Source: Platerodrilus igneus (Eukaryota; Arthropoda; Insecta; Coleoptera; Lycidae). From it: a DNA stretch of 64,000 nt. This document shows positions 32,464 to 43,990 of this stretch, piece after piece. The stretch is from the NCBI GenBank assembly GCA_036346225.1, contig JARFIW010000111.1:1-64000 (forward strand), in the 5' to 3' direction. The position numbers and the translations under genes are program-made. How positions within the stretch are numbered: position 1 is the first letter of the stretch; each line of letters begins with the position of its first letter. The notes under the pieces are model-generated. The model was not told the DNA's origin. It saw only the letters and a list, made by a program, of their open reading frames with translations, and ran no database searches.

Positions 32464-32857
32464 AGTCGTTGATTTACGGATGTTGATCCTATTTTTACAC
32501 TTTCTAAAAATATTATCTATAATATCAGAAGAGAAACCATTGTAATTCGCTATTTGTTTAATAAGAGCAAATTCCTTATTAAATCTGTTTTTATTTAAAG
32601 GAAATTCAATAATCTATTAATTAAAAGTTAAATGAAGCCAACTTATGTTGTATGCTATGATTAGAGGAAGACAAAATAAAGCGATTTACATTGGTTTCTT
32701 TTCTATAAATGTCAAATTCTAATTTATTACCATTTCTAATTACTAATGTATCTAAAAGGGTAATTGTCCATTATTCTCTAGTTCATACGTAAATTTTATG
32801 CTTTGAAATTTTGAATTCATTTCTTTAAGAAAATCATCAACATTTGATTTAGAAGTG

Positions 32858-33343
32858 TCAAAACTGCAAAATATCATCCACGTACCTTAACCATATTCTT
32901 GGGAAGTATTTGGAGTTTTCTTTTAACTCGATTTCAAAACGAGACATAAATAAATTTGCTATGAAAGGTGATAAGCTATTTCCCATTGCTGTGCCTTCAT
33001 GTTGTTCGTACAACTTGTTGTTGAATTGAAAACAGTTCTGGGACATGCAATGCGAAACAAGCTTGATATAGTCCTCAACTTTATCATCATCAATATCACT
33101 ATCTATAAGAACATCCTTTAAATATGTTAAAGTACGTGGTGTTGGAACACTAGGGAATAATGAACTGACATCAAATGAAATTAAGATTTCGTTCTCTTCT
33201 AATGTGATATTTTTAATTTTATTAATAAACTCTAAAGAGTTTTGTACAGACAAACTATTAAACTTTAAATTCTTAAATTCATTTGACAGCCATCGTGATA
33301 AATAGTAAGTCGGTGAGTTGATACCTGAAACTATTGGTCTCAT
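32858..33343 (-). pseudogene. Penelope-like element 1 reverse transcriptase core
   Basis: 161 residues: MRPIVSGINSPTYYLSRWLS, then LISFDVSSLFPSVPT (motif A, Asp), HEGTAMGNSLSPFIANLFMS (motif B) and WLRYVDDILQF (motif C, YVDD). All catalytic Asp residues are present. The frame is cut after YVDD by a shift; thumb codons continue to about 32500 in other frames. The N-terminal region is the separate frame 33497-34012. Confidence 0.92.
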
Positions 33344-33496
33344 CGATTTATTATTTTGCGAATCTTTGGTAAACAGTAAAGCTTTGGCATTTCAGGATTC
33401 GAAATTTTTAATTTTAATTTTAGTGTGGGCGAAATTAGGTTTGGACACTCTTTCAAACCAGACTCTGTTGATTTAATCATTTTATTTAAAGGAACT

Positions 33497-34012
33497 TCAT
33501 TTTACGTTTTTGACTATTGGTCTGTAATGACCCTCAGACAGCAAAGTCTCTACTCTATCAACATAGTCTTGTTTATCCAGAATAACCAACCTATTCCCTT
33601 TATCAGCCTTTAAATAATAACAATTCTTTTGTCGTAAATCTTTAATAATCAGATGATCTTTCCTTGTTTGTTCTGAGGCATTCCTTGCGCAAGTGCGTAA
33701 GTTGTTCGAAAGTTGAATTTTGCACGCGTTTCTAATAAAGTTTTTTGAATTGTCATCTAATTTTGAAATGGATTTTTCAATGCCAGCAATAATGTCTTCC
33801 AAAGGAGTTTTCAAATGATCTACTCCAAATTTTAGGCCTCGATCAAGGAAAGTCAACTCTTCATTATTAAAGATTTTCGACGATTCGTTAACAACTATTG
33901 ACTCTAATTGAGGTGAAGTAATTTCCAGTTTTTTAGGAGGTACATTGACATTGTGTTTCTTTAAAACTTTGCAATCAACCACCTCTAACGATACTTTTTC
34001 CTTTGTCAACAC
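33497..34012 (-). pseudogene. Penelope-like element 1 N-terminal RT region
   Basis: Frame of 171 residues. FLDRGLKFGV, a long helical stretch, and LKADKGNRLVILDKQDYVDR, the conserved KADKGN block that precedes the fingers in Penelope-like RTs. A gap of about 150 bp with frameshifts separates it from the core RT. No ATG-led upstream extension or gag is visible. Confidence 0.85.
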
Positions 34013-34127
34013 TTTTCGTAATTTTCAGTTACCACATAATTACATTTTAATTTCTTTAGATGTCACATCACTTTTTACTAACATTTCCAAAGATCTCGTA
34101 ATACAAGTTATCACTGAAAAGTGAGAC

Positions 34128-34774
34128 TTGATACAACCACATTGTAAGTTCCCTCTTAATTTATTCATAGCATCTATACATTTAATCTTCAATAACACTA
34201 ACTTCACTTTTCAAAATCAAGTTTATAATCAAATATTTGGTACACCGATGGGTTCACCTTTATCACCTGTACTAGCTCAGATTACGATGGATTTTTTATT
34301 AGAACACACTACAGAATTACTCCCGTTCAAAATTCCATTCCTCGCCAAATATGTTGATGATATCATATGTGCCATTCCCATTGACAAAATTGATAATACC
34401 CTAATAATTTTTAATAGTTTTGATGTTGATCTACAGTTCACATATGAAATTGAAATTGACGGTTGCTTACCATTTTTAGATACCCTTGTGATACGCAATC
34501 TAGACAATCTCCTCATTTTTGATTGGTATACTAAACCTACCCAATCAGGAAGGTATATCAATTATTATTCACAGCACACTTTTCAACATAAAGTAAATAT
34601 GATTTTGGCTCTAAAAACCCGGATCAGTAAAATTTGTGAACCACAATTTTTAAACAAAAATCTCTGTCTCCTTCAAGAAATTCTCATTAACAATGCTTAT
34701 CCCACCATTTTGATCAAAAAACTTCTATTTAATACCACCTCTATTACAACACTCCCAAAAACAACAAAAATAAA
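34128..34774 (+). pseudogene. Penelope-like element 2 RT (palm, thumb), interrupted
   Basis: Plus strand: QNQVYNQIFGTPMGSPLSPV (motif B), FLAKYVDDIICAIP (motif C), GCLPFLDTLVIRNLDN and the thumb WYTKPTQSGRYINYYS. It is open to 34774, where the Penelope sequence stops and a SINE1-tail/LTR2 segment begins. It resumes at 37130 with a 200-bp repeat of its own last part. Less than full length: the fingers are missing upstream. Confidence 0.9.
34571..34774 (+). repeat. Left copy of a 200-bp direct repeat flanking the LTR2 segment
   Basis: Identical to 37130-37329 except for four single-A deletions in A runs of the right copy. It encodes the end of the RT. The two copies bracket 34775-37129. Confidence 0.9.
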
Positions 34775-34796
34775 GTTATTATTTCATCTTATTCAC

Positions 34797-34840
<44 letters not shown>

Positions 34841-36899
34841 ACTGGATTTAAAGGGGTAAATTTGGGGTCCACAAAGCACTTTCACACACCCTGTCTAGAG
34901 AGAGGAACATAATATTTACGTACAAAGTTTATTTCATTTATTTAATTTAAATGATCAAGCATTGACGTATTGGTATAATTAGGGATTAAAAAGTTATAAG
35001 TTCATAAAGAAAATCAGGTTTATAAGCCAATAGAAATGCATAATTAGTTTAATTTATTTTAATTCAACGGGTATTAACGTCAGACAACGCATCAGAGCCT
35101 GTAAAATCAATAATCCCAAGGCGAAAAGCTTTCTTAACAAACAAACAGACGTCGGTTATATAGAATACTATGAAATATAAACTACGAGAGTTGTTATTTT
35201 AAGCGATCAATAATTGAGCACACTTGCATGTTGGAAAGGTCATCTTTTGCTTATTTGTGAGCATAATAAGGCGAGCTTCGAGGAAATATTGTTCAACCGT
35301 CGGTGGTTTCGCATAAACACTAACAAGAGTTTATTAAAGAGCAGAAGGGATGCACAATCAATAATATGCTACAGAATGAGATGGGTATAAAAGCATTCGA
35401 TTGAGTACGCACGTATTCGCTCCACGTGGAGTACATAAGACGCGGTCAGCAATATCGATTTTCTACCACTCAAGTAAGGGTGGAACGCGACATCCAATAT
35501 GCATAAGACGGAGATACAATATTACAAGCGGTGTTTTATGTCGTCATAGGACTATGTCATTGGTCGAAATAGATAGTTTTACAACAGACGAACACACGAC
35601 AGGTAGATGTGATAGTCTGAATGCTATAGCGTGTTGACAAGGGAATATTTCTGAAAGTTTTAAGACAGTTATACAAAATTTGCGGAAATATTATTTTCAG
35701 TTAAGTATTTCAAGTAAAGTGTGGCCAAGGGGGCATGGTATTATTGTAAATACGGGAAGAAAATTAATAGGGCTCTCTTTAATTTTGCATCGCTTAACGA
35801 CGTATAATAATCAATCGACGAAGCTTGTGAGTATTAAAAATTTGTAAAATTTAGTAAAATAGTATTAGATTATTTGGGGCCTTATAGTTAGTAATGCGAG
35901 TAGTGGCGAGTGAGTTAAATTAACTGAGATCCTCGAATACCTTAACAAGCTCGTAAATTAATAATGCAATAATAAACAAGTGTAATATACATGGATTTGG
36001 ATGTTGGAATTGATGTTAAAATGGGTAGCACGAAGCTCAGCTTATCTGGTGGAGCAGCGCGCATAATCACGAAGCCGAGGGGTTCAGAAATATAAAGCAT
36101 CATCTATGGAGATGGAGTCTTGAAGCTTTTCCAGGTAACTCATTTGAATTTGCTGTTTTTTTTTGATAAACGGTTGAAATTATTTGTGTTGTATGAGTGA
36201 ACTTTGATGGTTAATTTTCGTTATTTAACGTATTGAAAAAGTTACGTATAACTGACTATTATTATGGTATTTTGAATATAGAACAAAAGGTGTGCGTAAA
36301 GCTTATTAACTTTCATGATGAATTTAAATTTAATTGTTAAGAGTACATGGGTTTATTAAGTTTGTGGTAATAGTATGCAAAGTGGAAAGCATACATTAAT
36401 AAACTGGGTTATCATGAGCTCACCATACTCCAGTGTGCAGTAATAAATAAAGATAAGGTATTATTTGGGGCCCATTTACTCCTGTTGCATTAAATGTGTT
36501 TGAAATTGCAATTTTAAAAACAAGGATTTTACAAAGATAGCATTTATTGAGGTGTAACTAGAGCACCGAACTGTAGATATCTATGAATTATTATTTGTAA
36601 ATACCGGTAAATAAATATTGTATGATTGTTGTATTATTTTATGATTCTATTGAATGGTGTGTGAATGGTAAAGAGAATGATAGTAAATTTAGGTATCCGA
36701 GAAGAGGCACAGCTGAGCTAGCCAGGGAAGTTGCTGAAGAAACTAATTTGATGAAGCAAAATCCGGGTAAGAAAATTTTTGTGAAAATTTTATATTCTTG
36801 AAATTTTTGTTAAAAGGTTTTTAAAAGCTAAGTAAAGATCCACGGCAATGTATGACGCCCAATCCGTGAGGCTAAAATTTTTTTTAAAAAGTTCCACGG

Positions 36900-36949
<50 letters not shown>

Positions 36950-37129
36950 CTGTGAGGGTTAGGCTCTAACTACTCAAGCCCCTCCGTTGGGAAGCCATAA
37001 TACTGTGAGGTTTTTCTGTAAAAATTGTGCCCCAGCGTTGGGCCGTCATAATATTGTGTAGTTTACCTGTTCAATCACCCTCTAATTCGTGCCCCACTAT
37101 TGGGTCGACATAATATTGTGTAGTCTCGC
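34775..37129 (+). mobile_element. LTR2 segment, copy b (includes SINE1 tail, LTR2 and inverted PBS modules)
   Basis: It starts with GTTATTATTTCATCTTATTC, the same SINE1-tail junction as copy a (28701), then (TA)n (34798-34837), LTR2 (34838-36901), (TA)n (36902-36948) and inverted PBS modules, ending TGTAGTCTCGC exactly where copy a stops matching (31031). It differs from copy a by an about 30-bp replacement near 36360 and a 23-bp loss near 36045. Because flanking SINE sequence came along, this looks like a copied DNA segment rather than a fresh retrotransposition. Confidence 0.8.
35386..35393 (+). promoter_or_regulatory. TATA box of LTR2 copy b
   Basis: GGGTATAAAAGC, identical to copy a. Confidence 0.55.
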
Positions 37130-37745
37130 ACAGCACACTTTTCAACATAAAGTAAATATGATTTTGGCTCTAAAACCCGGATCAGTAAAATTTGTGAACC
37201 ACAATTTTTAAACAAAATCTCTGTCTCCTTCAAGAAATTCTCATTAACAATGCTTATCCCACCATTTTGATCAAAAACTTCTATTTAATACCACCTCTAT
37301 TACAACACTCCCAAAACAACAAAAATAAAATATATAAATCACTTCCGTTTATTAAGAATCTAACACCCACACTCAAAAATTCTTGCTAACCCCTCTTGTA
37401 CAATATCTTTTCGATATAATAATTTGCTTAATTCTTTGTTTACTAAACTTAAAGACCCAACCAATAAAATGTCACTGAGTAATGTAGTATACAAAATTTC
37501 TTGTAGTTGCAGTGCCACTTATGTGGGCCACTAGTCAATGGCTTAAAATTCGCATCACCCAACACAAAAGTGATGCAAGTTTTATTGACCACCTGCACCT
37601 TAGTAATTTTGTAAATTAATACGAATCATATACCGAATTACACCGACACTAAATCCTAGAAATAGAACCTAAATACAAAAGTTTATTGCGTAAAGCGTTA
37701 ATATCCAACAACAAACTTAATGGCCTTAATGGAAAATCAGATTAG
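37130..37745 (+). pseudogene. Penelope-like element 2, resumed: RT end and GIY-YIG remnant
   Basis: The first 200 bp repeat 34571-34774. Broken codons follow: VVYKISCSCSATYVGH, then WLKIRITQHKSDASFIDHLH, a GIY-YIG endonuclease with the YVG box and a stop replacing the next residues. Four 1-bp losses and stop codons destroy the frame. The sequence fades out near 37740. Confidence 0.8.
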
Positions 37746-38437
37746 CATCTAAGTGCAATTATGCAATATTTTCTATAAATTAATAATACTGCGTAACAGT
37801 TGATTCATTTACTTATTAGTTTTAATTTTATAAAATTTAATTTTCTTGGGCTACACACCATTTCAATCCTTTTCACACTAAATAGTTATCAATATTCCTA
37901 AGAGTTTTGAATTTTTAGAGTTGTTTGGTGTAACTTTTAGATATTTTAACTACAACTTGATATCTATGCAACAGATTAATTTTAGTAAATCGATAAATTG
38001 CACTCTTCTTATTGGGTAGTTATATTTGAATTGTTGTGAATGTTAAAAATCAAGTTATTTGGTATCCAAACAGGCATTTGTCTATCCTTATTTAAAACAC
38101 TACTTGAAGTTTTATCTGAAAAACTTGACACTTTAATATTCGGTAAAAAATTGTTATGAATTAGTGTTTATTAATCAAATTGAATGTAAGTACCGTAAAA
38201 AGTAATTTTCCTGTTATTGTTAATTGCAATTTTAGCTCATGATTAAGGATTCATATTAAAAGAAACGTTGATATTCAATAAATGATTATTCAATAATTTA
38301 TTATTATTCGGACGCCTTTATCCCATAACGATTTTCCATCAACATTAGCCCCTCCGTTGGGAAGCCATAATACTATAGGTATATATATAAAAATTGTACC
38401 CCAGTTGAGATCTTGACCATCTGTATTGAATATACCC

Positions 38438-38638
38438 TTGAAATTTCTTCACGTTGGTCGAATATACTTATAGTTATTTCTTAACGTAGGTAGAATAACT
38501 TATTAACGTATGACACTAGGTCCTGAAGACCGAAACGCGTCTTAAAAATAATAAACGCAATTACAAATTTGTTATAGTTATTCTACCTACTCTTAGAAAT
38601 AACTATAAGTATACATTGACCAACGTCCAAGAAATTTC

Positions 38639-38641
<3 letters not shown>
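38438..38641. mobile_element. Fold-back element with hammerhead-like loop
   Basis: Arms of about 63 bp (38438-38502 and 38574-38641) are about 85% complementary: TTGAAATTTCTT...GTTGGTC, then ACTTATAGTTATTTCT, then GTAGGTAGAATAACT. The loop carries GGTCCTGAAGACCGAAAC, then GCGTC, resembling a hammerhead CTGAWGA...GAAAC-GCG-TC with stem II shortened. It lies about 0.7 kb past the Penelope-like element 2 endonuclease and may be its terminal repeat. Confidence 0.65.

Positions 38642-38642
<1 letters not shown>

Positions 38643-38683
<41 letters not shown>
38643..38683. repeat. (TA)n at left end of LTR1 copy B
   Basis: About 20 TA units. LTR1 copy B begins at once with TTACTCAAATTTAGACC. Confidence 0.9.
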
Positions 38684-38684
<1 letters not shown>

Positions 38685-40783
38685 CTCAAATTTAGACCAG
38701 GGTAGAAAATTAATTAACGACATCAAATAATTTTAATCACCTTGTATAAAGAAACAAATAGAAATTACGTGCGAAATTTATATTAATTAATTCAATTTTT
38801 AAGTAACGGGTATTAAACAAAGTGTACAAATAATAATTAATATTTAATTAGTATTCGCTAAAAATTAAAGGGTAGAAGTCAATGTCATTCATTATTATTT
38901 TAATTGGAGTTAATTGAACGATTATTAAGGTATAATATACATAAAAGCTTTTAAAAACCCAATAATACCAATTATGAGACGCGTTGCTACCATACAAATA
39001 TATCAAGAAGGTTAAAATACGTGGAATATCCAAATCGTAGAAGTATTACGATTGAGCACCTGCGTATTTTTAAATGTCAAAGTTCTAATAAATTTGAATA
39101 GATAACCATGCAGATTCTACGTATATTGGAAACGGTCGGATGCTTTAGCACAAAATACAAAACAGCGTTTACTTAAAAGTCACGTCGCGAGTCCACGTGT
39201 AGTTTAGGCAGCCGATAGTAAAGAATATCGATTTGCACCACTAAGACCAGGTTAGAAAAAGACGGATAAAACAGGTAAAACAGAGACACAGATAATAAAA
39301 GGCCGGATTTGAGAAGCGTCACTAGCTTTACGATTGGTTGAAATAAATTGCAGATATGAGAGGAGAAAGCATAGCAGTTGGTGTCTAAAATTAATTAGTT
39401 GTTCTCGGACGTGTTTGCGAGCCGTGTGAAAATTTCTTAGATTTTCAACTGGCGCGAGTGCAAATTTTGTAGAATCGCGTACCGAGCTGTCGAAAAGGGA
39501 ACAGAGAATGCGAAATTCTAAATGCTGGCCGTCGCGGGACAAATCCGACGTGCAAGCGAGCCATTATATAAACCCGTGTTTATAGGAGTTTTGCTCTCTT
39601 AGATTTTCGATTTTTATTCAATACTTTAAACAGTTTGGCTCTCTTAGATTTTGATTTTATTAAATACTTTAAAACAGTTTGCTCTTTATTTTTTTGAAGT
39701 TATACGATACTGCAAGCAGAATACGTGCTACGATACAACTTATTATGCATTAGTGCACTTAGAAAAGAAGATACAAGATAATAAAGTCTAGTTATATTTG
39801 CCCGTATTACTGTACCAATTATCCAAATTAGTAACGATAAATGAATAAACAAATGTAGGCAGTTTTGGGTATAGCGTGAAAGAATTATGAATTTCAGTGC
39901 TATTTTTCGGGGGTGTTAATAATCAAATGTTATTCGTAAACGTGATTGGCTCCACAAAACAAGATTTAGATGTACATAGATGAGTTCCTGAGAAGTCCTG
40001 AACCAATTTAGACGAATGGTGGTGTACAAAAATTTTAAAAGCGTTCAGAATCTGAAGCCGTAAATATAAACCAGCTGGAATGGTGGAATTAGCAAGTCCG
40101 ATGTGCATTGAAGCCACGAGTGCAGTAACCTTCAGGTAAATTATGCATTTTGTTCGATCTTAGATGTTTTGGTGTGTGTTGAATATCTTTATAATCTGTT
40201 TGATAAAAAAAGAATGGACAGTAGTAAATTTGTATAAACAAAAAATTTTTAGTTTTAAGGTAAAATTTTCTTGTTTAAGTAGAAAGGAGTATTTAGCAGT
40301 TTATGTTTTGATTATGATGAAAATTTGGGTCTGTCTTTGAGCTCAATTAGACTAACCTGTTTAATTAACGTAAAGGGGTGGGAGATGCTCCCTTTTATTC
40401 AGACTCAGGTCTGCAAATATTGTTAACTACATTAGTATGCATTCTACCAGGACTTTAATTCTGGATGCAAATTAAAATGAGGACAAATTTAAACTTGAAA
40501 TTTTTTGATACTGAAATTTATGCTGAAATTTAATTTTGAAATTTTAATGTATTATGAATATTGATGTAAATAGAGTTAACGTTGATGTTTGTGGTAGGAA
40601 TGTGTTTTTTTTTATGAATGAAAATGAAAGTTTTAACTAGGTGAGCAGCCTAGGCGGAAAGAGTAAAGAGGTGATTATCAGAAGAGATTCAACAGGGCGA
40701 GAATCACAGCAAATCTTAGTGCCCAATTCGAGAGGCTCGAATATTTTTTTTTACTCTGGTGAGGCTTTTTATAGGTTTCACAG

Positions 40784-40785
<2 letters not shown>
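38684..40785 (+). mobile_element. LTR1 copy B (about 2.1 kb), plus, flanked by (TA)n
   Basis: Starts TTACTCAAATTTAGACC and ends TTTCACAGCA. It is flanked by (TA)n on both sides (38643-38683, 40786-40816), consistent with insertion into a TA tract. One PBS-like module lies at 40716-40740. No gag follows, so it is a solo LTR. Frames inside, such as 39252-39542 and 40641-40847, recur in other LTR1 copies only as DNA. Confidence 0.8.
39565..39572 (+). promoter_or_regulatory. TATA box of LTR1 copy B
   Basis: TTATATAAACCCGTG recurs in copy C at 54063-54070 and, reversed, in copy E near 62930. It is the likely core promoter of the LTR. Confidence 0.5.
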
Positions 40786-40822
<37 letters not shown>

Positions 40823-40909
40823 TGAGGATGATTTTCTTGGGTTATAGGTCAAAACATAATATATACTTTTACATTTTATTGTTCCATAACCTCACTCGAC
40901 CATACGTAC

Positions 40910-40950
<41 letters not shown>
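40786..40950. repeat. Two (TA)n tracts with a 95-bp spacer
   Basis: TA runs at 40786-40816 and 40911-40950. The spacer holds TTGTTTGAGGATG...CATACGTACG with no recognisable feature. Confidence 0.85.
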
Positions 40951-40954
<4 letters not shown>

Positions 40955-40956
40955 TT

Positions 40957-41470
40957 ATAAGTAGTTTTTTTACACAAGGTAAGTTGATAAATACTAACGT
41001 ATTGCAATTAATAAGATGAAATAATAACCTAGACTTTTTAAGTAAAGCCCAAATGATCATTTCAAATCGAGCTAGTAATTGAAAGAAGGAAAATATAAGG
41101 CCTTGGACAGGATTTGAACCTGCATCTCAGTTTTGCCGGAACTGTGCGTTATCCAATTACGCTACCGAGGCCGATGGCTATAATTGGAAAATTTACAAAT
41201 CTAAATCGTGTACAGTACCATATATAAACCTAACTTTCAATTACGTTTAGCATTTTTGTCAATCATATCATATTACTTAAAAAGTCTAGGTTATTATTTC
41301 ATCTTATTAATTGCAATACGTTAGTATTTATCAACTTACCTTGTGTAAAAAAACTACTTATAATATTTATATATTAATACTTGGCTTATAGCCGTGATTT
41401 GGAGCGTTGCTTCCTGTCTATATCTGACATAAGTCAAAAACTTGACAATTTCAGATATGATTGACAAAAT
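40957..41470. mobile_element. Inverted SINE1 pair (copies b), fold-back
   Basis: An arm at 40957-41050 (AATATTATAAGTAG...AAGATGAAATAATAACC) is the near-exact inverse of 41270-41368. Between them lies one SINE1 on the minus strand, with B-box (inverse of GGTTCAAATCC) near 41115 and A-box near 41157. A third, plus-oriented SINE1 head (TACTTGGCTTATAGCC) follows at 41376-41470. The loop of about 220 bp includes the tRNA-like part. Confidence 0.85.
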
Positions 41471-42876
41471 GCTAAACGTACTCAAAATCTCTTCTTGCCC
41501 AATTTACAACCAAAAATATCCAATTTCCAAAATTTAACTTTAATACCCAAAAATCGTTTTCTTCATCATCCAAATAACTTCACTTTTTATTAATTTCGTG
41601 CATTTCAAATACCACAATAACAATCTTTGTACTTACAATATTAACTTGCACCAAAAATCGCTTTAATTAGCTTTTACATAAATTTGGATAAAACTGCACT
41701 AATTCACTTGTAAGTAACTATATGTATCGCAAATGGCTGATGAAATAAAAGAGAGCGAGGTCCCTCTTTAACAAAGATTAAATAACCCAAAATTCAACCC
41801 CCCCCCCTGTTTCTAAATTTCACGTACATTTGTCTACCCGTTCCGCCAATTCTTAAAATTATTTTTTAACCATCCTGCATTTCAGCAAAAAAACTTTAAC
41901 GTATCTCGGTTTTTCGTTAATTTTAGCAACAAATACACGAATACCTGGTAAACCGTTTCCAACCGTCAACTGCCACTTATAATTCCCCGAAAATTATCCT
42001 CTACTATTCAGTTGTTCCACGCTTTAAACTTGTACAAAATACCTTTTGTCTCGCTTGTATCTATAGCTTCATCTCACGTATATGTCTCCACCAGCTAAAT
42101 ATCTACCCTTCTTAATCTATATACGCCAATCAGCTTGCTTGGTTTCTTTCTCCCGCTATCAACCGACGCTTGCCTGCTTCTAAATTACCTTGAAGTTATT
42201 GATTTTCTGTTTTCCTGCTACAATACATTCGTTCAAGTCTATACTAGCTTTGCATTTGATCTTTGTATCTCGTTTGTACCCATACGTTTTTGTTCTATCT
42301 TTGTTCCTCTATGACAGTTGTCTCCAGCTCCATCCTATACTACCTCCCAAATTAAAAATCGATATCATAACAAACCAACTGCGTATTCGTCAGTTTTGTG
42401 TGGTTTTGCTTTTGTCCCTGTTACAAATTGACTACGTTAATTCCAACGGTCGTCCGTGTTCCAATAAGCTATTAAAGTTTGTTTGTAGCAAATTTATCTA
42501 GAAATATATCGCCCCACGTTATTTTGTTATGCTTTAACTGTCTTGGGTTTTACGTTTGAAAAATAAAAGGGTTATTTTAACACCTGCTCAACGCTTTTGT
42601 ATTCCCATATCCTATTACACTACAAATTAAAGATGCTATAATTTTACCTCATTATTATTAGTTCTTATACTATATATTTACATAAATACTATGTTACATG
42701 ATTTCTAGCAAAATATATCTAACTAAATTATCCCTACATTATTTATACACTACCTAAGCTCTACAATAATTGTTAAAAATATCCTACTTTCCTAACTAAA
42801 TAAATTGATTTTCTAATATCATATGACTACTAACCTTGTGCCCTTATATATTCCAATGACTCCTTAATTACACGAT
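41471..42876. other. Gene-free interval
   Basis: About 1.4 kb, C/T-rich on the plus strand, with no supported gene. The frame at 42190-42501 is hydrophobic low complexity. It may be decayed LTR or leader sequence. Confidence 0.35.
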
Positions 42877-42883
42877 TATATAT

Positions 42884-42916
<33 letters not shown>

Positions 42917-42952
42917 GTAATATATATATATATATATATATATATGATATAT

Positions 42953-43013
<61 letters not shown>

Positions 43014-43085
43014 TATAGATATATATATATACATATATAGATATATATATATAATATATATAGATATATATATATATATATATAT

Positions 43086-43119
<34 letters not shown>

Positions 43120-43148
43120 ATATGTATATAATATATAGATATATATAT
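42877..43148. repeat. Long (TA)n/(TAGA) microsatellite, about 270 bp
   Basis: The longest TA tract in the window, interrupted by TAGATA, TACATA and TGATAT variants. It ends at TTGCTGTAAAC, the start of LTR3. Overlapping Tyr/Ile-rich frames are artefacts. Confidence 0.93.
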
Positions 43149-43741
43149 TGCTGTAAACATAATAAAGTGTAATTAAACACGCATTCAAAAGAGTTCCAAA
43201 CAATTAGGTTAATACTGAGATAAGAAATAGAGCTTCAGGAAGCATATAAATGCGTACAAAATAGTTAACCATTTTTAATAAGGAAGCAGATTAAAAATTG
43301 CGTAAATAACAGGCAGATATGAAAATTAAAAGTCGAATTGCATCAGTTGTTTATGGAAAAGCAATTAGATTCATCAAAACACAGCATGTTTGATAACAAG
43401 CACCTGCGAGCATGTCACAATTATTGGAAAGCATAGAAAAATACATCAGAAACTACTTTAAATGCAAATATTTGATTCGTTAAAGTGAGCGACGAGTTTA
43501 TAGACCATACCCACTGACGGAGTGGGAAATCAATGATATATTAGCAGGCACAGTGATAACGAAGTCAGTTTTGAACTCAACAAAGGCCGAAGTGCGCCAC
43601 TATGAAATAAAGCGATACGTAATAATAATAATTCAAAGTGAAAAGTTGTAGAAGTGCCAAGATGAAAATTATGATTGCCGATTAAACGTAAGTAGATTTT
43701 GGGGAATGTTATTTTAAACTAAAACATAATAATAATAGGGC

Positions 43742-43990
43742 TTCCGAGTCCGTGGAAAATAAAGGTAATTTCGAGTCAAGGCACAATGATAACAAGAATT
43801 CTATTCAAAAGCCGGGGAAAAGAATACAATTTCCGAGCCCGTGGAGAATAAATGTAATTTCAAGTCAGGGGAGAATGATAACAAGAATTCTATTCTAAAA
43901 CCGGGCAGAAAAAAAATACATTTCTAAGTCATGGGAAAATAAATGATGATAATCCAATTCTAAGTTTGGGGAAATTGATATGAAGTCTAA
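43742..43990 (+). repeat. 90-bp tandem repeat inside LTR3
   Basis: Units starting TTCCGAGTCCGTGG (43742), TTCCGAGCCCGTGG (43832) and a weaker TTTCTAAGTCATGG (about 43921). Each includes AATGATAACAAGAATTCTAT. Confidence 0.8.

Noticed and set aside
40641..40847. Frame MSSLGGKSKEVIIRRDSTGRE, also seen at 61575-61892
   Set aside because: It is read through the LTR1 3' end and PBS modules in opposite genomic settings and starts at GTG. The similarity is that of the DNA repeat.
42868..43203. Tyr/Ile-rich 111- and 94-codon frames on the minus strand
   Set aside because: They are translations of the (TA)n microsatellite.
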